The position numbers and the translations under genes are program-made. This document shows, piece by piece, positions 6,490-11,793 of a stretch of DNA of 11,793 bases; the stretch's first letter is position 1, and every line of letters begins with the position of its first letter. The notes under the pieces were generated by a model, which was not told where the DNA came from, ran no database searches, and was given only the letters and a program-made list of their open reading frames with translations. The DNA is from Comamonadaceae bacterium (GTDB taxonomy: Bacteria; Pseudomonadota; Gammaproteobacteria; Burkholderiales; Burkholderiaceae_C), in contig CANKNK010000019.1 of assembly GCA_947483455.1 (NCBI GenBank), positions 1-11,793 of the forward strand, read 5' to 3'.

Positions 6490-7221
6490 ATGACGTACTG
6501 TGTTGGCATGGTTCTCGATGAAGGACTGGTGTTCGCCTCCGACTCCCGCACCAACGCGGGTGTGGACCATGTATCTACATTTTGCAAGATGACGGTCGTC
6601 GAAGCGCCGGGGCAAGGCGTCATCGTCATGCTCAACAGCGGTAACCTGGCGACCACGCAGCAAGTCGTCAGCCGCATCAAGCAGCACGCCATCGAAGCTG
6701 ATAAACCACTGACCGCACACGCCTCCATGTTTACCGTGGCCGAGTTGGTGGGCCGCGAATTGCGTAAAACCATACTCACCACCCAAAACGAAGCACCAGA
6801 GCAAAGCGACGTAGATTTCAGCGCTACCTTTTTGGTTGGCGGTCAGGTCCAAGGCGAAGCGCCGCGTTTGTTCATGGTCTACCCACAGGGCAATTTCATC
6901 GAGTCTACGGCGGACACGCCGTTTTTTCAGATCGGTGAGAGCAAATACGGCAAACCTATTTTGGACCGCGTCATACAACCGGCTATCAGCATGTCGCAGG
7001 CCATCAAGTGCGCACTGGTGTCCTTCGACTCCACGATCAAAAGTAATTTGTCTGTAGGCTTACCGATTGATGTCGCCATGGTCAAAACCAATGACTTGCG
7101 GGTGACCAAGCGGCACCGCATCGATGCAGAAGACAGCTACTTCAGAGATTTGCGCTCCAGCTGGAGCCAGGGACTGCGCCAGGTGTTTGGGCAATTGCCA
7201 GATCCGCAGTGGCTCAAATAA
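6490..7221 (+). CDS. anbu: Anbu, proteasome-type Ntn-hydrolase peptidase
   Basis: A 243-residue member of Anbu, a bacterial branch of the proteasome beta-subunit superfamily that is separate from HslV, which is much shorter (about 180 residues). The start MTYCVGMVLDEGLVFASDSRTNAG is the family signature. Removal of the first Met would expose Thr2 as the N-terminal nucleophile without a propeptide; Asp18 and Lys33 (FCKM) sit where the proteasome Asp17 and Lys33 are expected. A GESKYGKPILDR block (149-160) and the C-terminal SSWSQGLR segment (223-230) are also typical. Known Anbu proteins form open ring or helical assemblies and no partner ATPase is known; none is encoded here. Native substrates are unknown. 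AGGCGAG just before the ATG is a good ribosome-binding site. It is the last gene of the operon; the transglutaminase stop is eight bases upstream. Confidence 0.94.
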   Translation: MTYCVGMVLDEGLVFASDSRTNAGVDHVSTFCKMTVVEAPGQGVIVMLNSGNLATTQQVVSRIKQHAIEADKPLTAHASMFTVAELVGRELRKTILTTQNEAPEQSDVDFSATFLVGGQVQGEAPRLFMVYPQGNFIESTADTPFFQIGESKYGKPILDRVIQPAISMSQAIKCALVSFDSTIKSNLSVGLPIDVAMVKTNDLRVTKRHRIDAEDSYFRDLRSSWSQGLRQVFGQLPDPQWLK

Positions 7222-7246
7222 GCCAGCGGTGGAGTGCGGCCTGGCT
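7221..7246 (-). terminator. Weak candidate terminator hairpin between convergent genes
   Basis: AGCCAG (7221-7226) pairs with CTGGCT (7241-7246) around a 14-base loop. Read on the minus strand, the stem is followed by TATTTG, a poor U-tract, so it could help end the pabB-pabC transcript, which stops at 7283. On the plus strand no T-run follows. The stem is short and overlaps the last base of the anbu stop codon, so confidence is low. Confidence 0.25.
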
Positions 7247-7282
7247 CACATGACTTTGAACAAGCCGGCCCAAGCGCCCCTT

Positions 7283-9043
7283 TCAGACCAAACCATTAGT
7301 TGCTAAGTGCGCTGGCAAACAACCGCGCATACTGTTGATAAAGCGCAGCGCTTGCGCCCTAGGCACATCTTGGTGAACCCTAATCACGGCTTCTTGCAGC
7401 CAGCCTTCCCCGAGCGCTATAGCGCGCCCCACGCCAGCGAGCAATCCGCAATCCACAGAAGGCGTGAGCCATTGCCCATCGATAAGCAAGGCAATATTGC
7501 CGCGCGTGCACTCGGTCAATTGGCCGTCGGTGTTAAAAAGCAAGGTGTCAAAGTCGATCGGGTCTCTGGGGGCGAAAGCATCGTAATGTGCGCGTCGGGT
7601 GGTTTTGAACCGGACAAATTCGCTTTGTGCTTCTTCCATGGGTGACATGGCAAGCCGCAGCTGTACGGATTGCGTGACTTGCTGTAGGGCAAACGCTTGT
7701 GCGTTTACTTGTCCCTTTGCATTTGAGCGCAAACGTACCCTATGCAAACCTTGGGGAACGCGCGCGGCCAGTTGCGCCAGAGCGGACTTCACTGCAATTG
7801 CATCCCAGTCATAGGCGAAGTGCTGCGCCGCTGCTTGCATACGCTGGAGGTGCAAGTCCAGGTGGCGGTACTGGCCTTTGTCCAAGGCCAGCGTTTCGAG
7901 CAGTTCAAACTCTTGGCTGGTACGCTCTAAAAACCCGCGCTTGGCGCGCCATTCGTCCCACTCGCCATGCGCGCTGGCATCGGCGGTGATGCCGCTGCCG
8001 ATACCGCATTGGGCGATTCCATTGTGCGCGCTGATAGTGCGAATGGCTACGTTAAAGGTCGCATGACCGCCAGGGCGGACCACGCCTATCGCTCCGCAAT
8101 ACAGACCACGCGCCTGGGGCTCTAACTGGCGAATCAGGCGCATGGCTTGGAGCTTGGGCGCGCCGGTGATGGAGCCGCAAGGAAAAAGGGCTTTGAAAAC
8201 GTCCACCAGGCTGGTGCCGGGGCGCGTTTGGGCCTGCACGTCTGAGGTCATTTGCCAGACGGTGGGCAAGGCCTGCAATTGAAACAAGCGCGGCACTTTG
8301 ACGCTATGGGGCAGGGCGATACGCGAAATATCATTGCGCACCAGGTCGACGATCATCACGTTTTCAGCTTGCTCTTTGGGCGATGCGCGCAAGGCCTCCG
8401 CCCGGGCTGCATCGTCCTGGGCATCTTTGCCGCGCCGCGCGGTGCCTTTCATGGGACGCATGAGGAGTTGATCGCCCCGCCAGTCAAAAAACAATTCGGG
8501 TGATACCGAAAGAACTACCTCTTGGTCCGTGTCTATATGGGCTGCATACCCACCCGGCTGCGCCCGACGCAAAGCGTCGAACCAGGTTCGCAGGGAAGCT
8601 TCTTGGGTGTTCGGCGGTAGGCTTGCGTGCAATGGACTGGTGTAGTTGACTTGGTACACATCGCCATCGCCGATAGCCTGGTGGATGGTGTGGATGCTGG
8701 TATCAAAAGCTTCGCGAGTCTGGCCTTCCTGCCAGGCCAATGGCGGCAACGGTTCTGTAGCGTGCGGTCCCGGCGGCAGTGCTTGCTGGTACACCCCAAA
8801 CCATGCCAGTGGCAAACCATCGCTAGGCGGGTGCACCTGGCAGGCGCTGTCAAAGGCCGGGGCCGCCTCATAGCGCACATAACCGACGCACCACAAGCCT
8901 TGCGCTGCGTATTGGGAAACCGCTTGCAATACCGCTAGGACTTCGGATAGCTCATCAGCGCGCAATATGTGCAGCGCGTGTTGGAATTGCGCATGCAATC
9001 CCTCGCCGCCGTAGGGGTCGGCAAAGTCAATGAGCGTATACAA
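7283..9043 (-). CDS. pabB: Fused aminodeoxychorismate synthase component I / 4-amino-4-deoxychorismate lyase (PabB-PabC)
   Basis: A 586-residue fusion for p-aminobenzoate synthesis in the folate pathway. The N-terminal two thirds (about 1-375) is a PabB-type chorismate-binding enzyme that turns chorismate and ammonia into aminodeoxychorismate; visible motifs are RPMKGTARRG (196-205, with Lys199 of the PIKGT signature), VDLVRNDISR (232-241), CGSITGAPK (289-297) and GIGSGIT (347-353). The C-terminal part (about 378-586) is a PabC-like PLP-dependent lyase releasing pyruvate and p-aminobenzoate; Lys480 in RFKTTRRAHYD is the likely PLP lysine, and LTECTRGNIAL (510-520) is the conserved Glu/Asn segment. 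The separate glutaminase PabA is not in this window. No ATG fits the N-terminus; TTG 9043 is chosen because GAAGGGA lies eight bases upstream and it gives the usual YTLIDF beginning. The gene converges on anbu. Confidence 0.93.
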   Translation of the reverse strand: MYTLIDFADPYGGEGLHAQFQHALHILRADELSEVLAVLQAVSQYAAQGLWCVGYVRYEAAPAFDSACQVHPPSDGLPLAWFGVYQQALPPGPHATEPLPPLAWQEGQTREAFDTSIHTIHQAIGDGDVYQVNYTSPLHASLPPNTQEASLRTWFDALRRAQPGGYAAHIDTDQEVVLSVSPELFFDWRGDQLLMRPMKGTARRGKDAQDDAARAEALRASPKEQAENVMIVDLVRNDISRIALPHSVKVPRLFQLQALPTVWQMTSDVQAQTRPGTSLVDVFKALFPCGSITGAPKLQAMRLIRQLEPQARGLYCGAIGVVRPGGHATFNVAIRTISAHNGIAQCGIGSGITADASAHGEWDEWRAKRGFLERTSQEFELLETLALDKGQYRHLDLHLQRMQAAAQHFAYDWDAIAVKSALAQLAARVPQGLHRVRLRSNAKGQVNAQAFALQQVTQSVQLRLAMSPMEEAQSEFVRFKTTRRAHYDAFAPRDPIDFDTLLFNTDGQLTECTRGNIALLIDGQWLTPSVDCGLLAGVGRAIALGEGWLQEAVIRVHQDVPRAQALRFINSMRGCLPAHLATNGLV

Positions 9044-9051
9044 AAAATGCG

Positions 9052-9058
9052 TCCCTTC
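9052..9058 (-). promoter_or_regulatory. Ribosome-binding site that supports the TTG start of pabB-pabC
   Basis: On the minus strand GAAGGGA lies eight bases before TTG 9043-9041. The open frame continues upstream without an ATG, so this site decides the start. Confidence 0.6.
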
Positions 9059-9076
9059 AAGCCAGGTCAGTGCGCG

Positions 9077-9082
9077 ATTATC
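9077..9082 (-). promoter_or_regulatory. Possible -10 box for pabB-pabC
   Basis: GATAAT on the minus strand matches five of six bases of the sigma-70 -10 consensus and would start RNA near 9070, about 27 bases before the TTG. No good -35 hexamer lies 16-18 bases upstream, so this is tentative. Confidence 0.25.
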
Positions 9083-9114
9083 GCCTTGCCTTGGGCCTCA
9101 AACTTGCGCCTTAT

Positions 9115-9140
9115 GCGCCTAGGTGCAGTGGCTTAGGCGC
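9115..9140 (-). other. Hairpin between acyl-CoA synthetase gene and pabB-pabC
   Basis: GCGCCTA (9115-9121) and TAGGCGC (9134-9140) form a perfect 7-base inverted repeat with a 12-base loop, about 50 bases after the end of the acyl-CoA synthetase gene and ahead of the possible pabB promoter. There is no U-tract on either strand, so it is not a classical intrinsic terminator; it may protect the 3' end of the upstream messenger or help Rho-independent pausing. Confidence 0.4.
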
Positions 9141-9193
9141 CGCGCTGGTGCAGCTTGATAGTGCGCTTTGGCTTGGCGCAGGCCATAGCCTTT

Positions 9194-10834
9194 TCAGGAC
9201 GGAAACAGCTCGCGCAACTTCAACTTGTAAAACTTGCCTGTCGATGTGCGCGGCACTGCGGCGATGCTTTCGTAGCGATCTGGCAACTGCCATTTGGCGA
9301 AGCCGTTGGCTAGCAAGTGCGAATTCAGCGCTGCGGTGTCCAGAGTTCGGCCCGCCTTGGATACCACGCAGGCCAAGGGGCGCTCGCTCCACTTGGGGTC
9401 CGGGATGGCAATCACCGCTGCTTCGGCAACATCGGGGTGCCCCATGAGGGCGTTCTCCAAGTCGACCGAGCTAATCCATTCGCCGCCGGATTTGATCAAG
9501 TCCTTGGTGCGGTCGGTAATGCGCACAAAGCCGTGCGCATCCATGGAGGCCACATCGCCGGTGCGTAGCCAGCCGTCGGCCGAAAACTTGTCTTCGCTGA
9601 TGGGCACTTCGTGGTAACTGCCGGTGATGAAGGGGCCGCGCACTTGTATTTCGCCGACCGCTTGCCCGTCCCAAAGCGCATCTTTGCGATCCTCGCCGCG
9701 CATGCGGATGTCCACCAGCGGTACTGGAACGCCGGCCATGGCGGCGCGCCGGTAGCGCTCGTCGGCATCGGCGTGGATGAACTCGGACTTGGTATAGGAC
9801 ACGGTGGCCAGGGGCGATGTCTCTGTCATGCCCCAGCCTTGTTGAATCCAAATACCGTGCTTGTCAAATGCGCGTATCAGGGACTCAGGCACCGCTGCGC
9901 CGCCGACCAGGCTGCGCATACCAGAGGGCAGTTTCCAGCGGCCCGGGTCTTGTTCTAGCGAAGCCTCGTAGCGTTGTATAAGACTCATCCAGATGGTAGG
10001 CACACCCAGTGAAAGTGTGGGTGGCTCCAGCTGCATCAGGTCCAGCAAATCGTCCGGGTGTAAATGCGGGCCGGGTAATACCAGTTTGCATCCCGTCATC
10101 ACTGCGCCATAAGGAATGCCCCAGCTATTGGCGTGGAACATGGGCGTGACTGGCATCACCACATCGGCGCTGCGCAGGCCCCAGCAGTCGCCCACGCAGC
10201 CCACCAGCGTATGCAAGACCGTGGAGCGGTGCGAATAGACCACGCCCTTGGGCTTGCCCGTGGTGCCCGAGGTGTAGCACATGGACACCGCGTCGTCTTC
10301 GTGGTGGCTGACATACTGAAACGCATTACCGTCTGCCTGCTCTAGCAGGGCTTCGTAGTCCAAAAACGGCGCTTGCACCGTCGCGCCCGAAAACGGGAAC
10401 ACGATGATTTTTTCGAAATGGCATTGCGCTTGGAATTGCGCCAGCAAGGGCAGCAGTACATCGTCCACCACCAAAAAGCGGTCCTTGGCATCGTTGGCGA
10501 TCCAGGCAATTTCGTCGGGCGCCAGACGCAAATTCAGGGTATGCATCACGCCCCCTGCTGCGGGTATGCCGAAATAGCATTCCAAATGGGCGTGGTGGTT
10601 CCAACTCAGCGTGGCCACCCGGTCGCCTGGCTGCAAACCCAAGTCCAGCAGGGCCTGTCCGAGTTTGCGGGTGCGGGTATAGAAGGCGCTGTAGCTATGG
10701 CGCCGCAGGGACTTATCGGGCAGGCGCGAGACTATTTCATTGCTGGCAAATAATTGTCCTGCACGCTCCAAAAAATGGTTGAGCGAGAGCTGCACCGGCA
10801 TCATGGTGCTGCGGATAGGGCGGGTGGCGGGCAT
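9194..10834 (-). CDS. Fatty-acyl-CoA synthetase (AMP-forming, medium/long chain)
   Basis: A 546-residue cytoplasmic member of the adenylate-forming ANL superfamily that activates a carboxylic acid with ATP, via an acyl-AMP, to its CoA thioester. Motifs in order: YTSGTTGKPKGV (187-198, phosphate-binding loop), PMFHANSWG (231-239), WGMTET (334-339), DGWLRTGD (420-427), DRTKDLIKSGGEWIS (441-455, hinge and core region) and the C-terminal PRTSTGKF with the catalytic Lys534. The full-length match and the HANSWG/GGEWIS forms point to AlkK/FadD-type medium- or long-chain fatty-acid ligases rather than acetyl-CoA synthetase; the exact chain length cannot be read. The start is set at ATG 10834, six bases after AAGGA; the frame also opens at GTG 10867, which would add eleven residues without a good ribosome-binding site. 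It probably has its own promoter in the 109-base gap after tonB. Confidence 0.92.
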   Translation of the reverse strand: MPATRPIRSTMMPVQLSLNHFLERAGQLFASNEIVSRLPDKSLRRHSYSAFYTRTRKLGQALLDLGLQPGDRVATLSWNHHAHLECYFGIPAAGGVMHTLNLRLAPDEIAWIANDAKDRFLVVDDVLLPLLAQFQAQCHFEKIIVFPFSGATVQAPFLDYEALLEQADGNAFQYVSHHEDDAVSMCYTSGTTGKPKGVVYSHRSTVLHTLVGCVGDCWGLRSADVVMPVTPMFHANSWGIPYGAVMTGCKLVLPGPHLHPDDLLDLMQLEPPTLSLGVPTIWMSLIQRYEASLEQDPGRWKLPSGMRSLVGGAAVPESLIRAFDKHGIWIQQGWGMTETSPLATVSYTKSEFIHADADERYRRAAMAGVPVPLVDIRMRGEDRKDALWDGQAVGEIQVRGPFITGSYHEVPISEDKFSADGWLRTGDVASMDAHGFVRITDRTKDLIKSGGEWISSVDLENALMGHPDVAEAAVIAIPDPKWSERPLACVVSKAGRTLDTAALNSHLLANGFAKWQLPDRYESIAAVPRTSTGKFYKLKLRELFPS

Positions 10835-10840
10835 AGACAG

Positions 10841-10845
10841 TCCTT
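10841..10845 (-). promoter_or_regulatory. Ribosome-binding site that fixes the acyl-CoA synthetase start
   Basis: AAGGA on the minus strand lies six bases before ATG 10834, which favours that start over GTG 10867. Confidence 0.65.
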
Positions 10846-10852
10846 GCAGAAA

Positions 10853-10869
10853 CGGTGAGTGCAACACCG
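10853..10869 (-). promoter_or_regulatory. Inverted repeat, possible operator of the acyl-CoA synthetase gene
   Basis: CGGTG-N7-CACCG lies between the likely -10 box (10879-10884) and the ribosome-binding site (10841-10845). An imperfect outer extension AAC/GTT is offset by one base. The place suits a repressor site, but arms of only five bases can arise by chance and no known regulator motif is recognised. Confidence 0.25.
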
Positions 10870-10878
10870 GTTCGGACC

Positions 10879-10884
10879 ACTATA
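10879..10884 (-). promoter_or_regulatory. Possible -10 box of the acyl-CoA synthetase gene
   Basis: TATAGT on the minus strand matches five of six bases of the sigma-70 -10 consensus, with a predicted start near 10872 and about 38 bases of leader before ATG 10834. No recognisable -35 hexamer sits at the right distance, so an activator would be needed if the promoter is real. Confidence 0.3.
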
Positions 10885-10900
10885 GCCCCGGGGCGGGGCT
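10884..10900 (-). other. GC-rich hairpin after tonB
   Basis: AGCCCCG and CGGGGCT form a perfect 7-base stem with a 3-base loop, about 45 bases after the tonB stop. No U-tract follows on the minus strand. It could slow RNA polymerase at the end of the exbD-tonB transcript; it also abuts the possible -10 box of the next gene. A smaller GGGG-AAAT-CCCC hairpin lies at 10910-10921. Confidence 0.35.
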
Positions 10901-10943
10901 CAGACCATGGGGGATTTCCCCGGTTTTCAAGGGCCTGTTGGGC

Positions 10944-11660
10944 CTAGTCAATCTTGAAATTAAATTCCTGCGTCACGGTCACTTCTGCGCCATCGGCCAC
11001 GCACTTGTACTGCATGATGGCCGCCTTGACTGCGGCGTGAAACACCCTCGGACCGGCCAGGATATTGACATCTTGCACCACGCCACCTTTGAGCACAATT
11101 TGGGCTTTGACCACGCCTTGCGTGCCGTCTTGCAGCGCGCGCCTAGGCATCTCGGGCGCAACTTGGGTTGGGCATAAGACCCCAATGGTCTTGGGTGCCG
11201 GTGGCGCAGGCGGTGGGGCAGGAGGCGCCGGTGGTGCCGCAGGCGCAGGAGGAGGAGGCGGCGCAATCACATGCGGCGTGGGCGGGGGCGTAGCCACCGA
11301 CTGAATCGCCGGCGCAGTGCTGGTCGCCGGTGGTGGAATGTCCGGTGGCGGCACAAAGGGCGGCGGCGGCGCCTGCACCTTGGGCATCTCGGGCGGCGGC
11401 TCTATTTTCTTGGGCGGCGGTGGTGGTGGGGGCGGGGGGATGATCACCTCTTGGATCAGCACCGCTTCCAAAGGCTTCTTCAAAAGCGTCAGGCCTTGGC
11501 GCGCCAGACCGGAGATCAGTACATAGCCCACCACCAAATGCACGGCCAGCACAAAGGCAATGCCCTTGAGCCGGCGGCTATTGTCTTGCTGCCCAAAACC
11601 ATAAGGCGAGCTGCTGTTGGCACCAGGCCCTGAGCTTGCCATATCACCGAGTGCGCTCAT
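10944..11660 (-). CDS. tonB: TonB energy transducer
   Basis: A 238-residue TonB protein that carries proton-motive energy from the ExbB-ExbD complex in the inner membrane to TonB-dependent receptors in the outer membrane. After a short cytoplasmic start (1-31) comes one membrane helix (about 32-54) with His41 in AVHLVVGY, where E. coli TonB has its essential SHLS histidine. A long proline-rich spacer (about 74-157, opening with nine prolines in a row) is followed by the TonB C-terminal domain (about 158-238; MPRRALQDGTQGVVKAQI, then an FHAAVKAAIMQYKC helix and a final QEFNFKID strand). Two cysteines, Cys163 and Cys220, flank this domain and might form a disulfide. The ATG at 11660 overlaps the exbD stop by four bases (ATGA), so the two are one operon. 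Confidence 0.93.
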   Translation of the reverse strand: MSALGDMASSGPGANSSSPYGFGQQDNSRRLKGIAFVLAVHLVVGYVLISGLARQGLTLLKKPLEAVLIQEVIIPPPPPPPPPKKIEPPPEMPKVQAPPPPFVPPPDIPPPATSTAPAIQSVATPPPTPHVIAPPPPPAPAAPPAPPAPPPAPPAPKTIGVLCPTQVAPEMPRRALQDGTQGVVKAQIVLKGGVVQDVNILAGPRVFHAAVKAAIMQYKCVADGAEVTVTQEFNFKID

Positions 11661-11793
11661 TGGACAAACTGCTCCGCGCCGATCACGGCAATCTTGGTCA
11701 GCCCGTGGCGCTTGCTGCCCGAGAGCACATTGGCAAACACCGCATAGCGCGCATCCTTGTTAGGGCGGATATGCACCTCCGGCTGCGCGGCCC
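11657..11793 (-). CDS. exbD: ExbD/TolR-family biopolymer transport protein, 3' end only
   Basis: Only the last 44 codons and the TGA stop lie in the window; the gene continues beyond its right edge. The visible residues PEVHIRPNKDARYAVFAN, then a helix (VLSGSKRHGLTKIAVIG) and the end EQFVQ match the periplasmic domain of ExbD, with the usual strand-helix-strand pattern and the GLTKI motif. ExbD works with ExbB as the proton-driven motor for TonB. The four-base ATGA overlap with the tonB start supports ExbD rather than TolR. exbB is expected just outside the window, upstream of exbD. Confidence 0.88.
   Translation of the reverse strand, partial: AAQPEVHIRPNKDARYAVFANVLSGSKRHGLTKIAVIGAEQFVQ

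Noticed and set aside
11150..11450. GGTGG/GGCGG-rich stretch as a DNA repeat array
   Set aside because: The pattern follows from proline codons of the TonB spacer and has no regular unit or spacing.
11065..11633. Glycine- and arginine-rich plus-strand open frames opposite tonB
   Set aside because: They are the complement of the TonB proline-rich codons and have no independent support.

Overview
The window looks like chromosomal DNA from a betaproteobacterium of the order Burkholderiales, most likely a Comamonadaceae relative. That rests on the style of the proteins (fused PabB-PabC, an Anbu cluster, a proline-rich TonB with a C-terminal YKC segment) and on the GC-rich codon use of most genes. 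No rRNA, tRNA, CRISPR array, insertion sequence or phage gene was seen.

Layout. (1) Positions 1-541: the end of a family GT90 glycosyltransferase gene, clearly AT-richer than the rest. (2) 856-1371, minus strand: a small lipoprotein of the NlpC/P60 (C40) cell-wall peptidase family. (3) 1777-3117, plus: a multi-pass acyltransferase 3 (OafA-like) protein. Items 1-3 are all cell-surface functions. (4) 3310-7221, plus: a tight four-gene operon encoding a circularly permuted ATP-grasp ligase, an alpha-E protein, a transglutaminase-like protein and the proteasome-related Ntn hydrolase Anbu. (5) 7283-11793, all minus: the end of exbD, tonB, a fatty-acyl-CoA synthetase, and a fused aminodeoxychorismate synthase/lyase (pabB-pabC).

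The most interesting part is the Anbu operon and the 190 bases in front of it. The genes overlap by 1 and 4 bases or are 8 bases apart, so they are probably translated together. The set is known from comparative genomics as a predicted peptide-synthesis and peptide/protein-turnover module, but its substrate is unknown. The upstream region has a well-spaced sigma-54 promoter (GGCACG-N6-TGC, 3256-3269). About 100 bases upstream of its predicted start lies a perfect inverted repeat GCACC-N5-GGTGC of the NtrC type, with a weaker second site 20 bases closer. This predicts that nitrogen limitation switches on the Anbu module, which would fit a role in recycling or storing nitrogen as peptides.

The minus-strand genes look like ordinary metabolism: TonB energy transduction to outer-membrane receptors, fatty-acid activation, and p-aminobenzoate synthesis for folate. 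Their starts were set from ribosome-binding sites; pabB-pabC appears to start at TTG.
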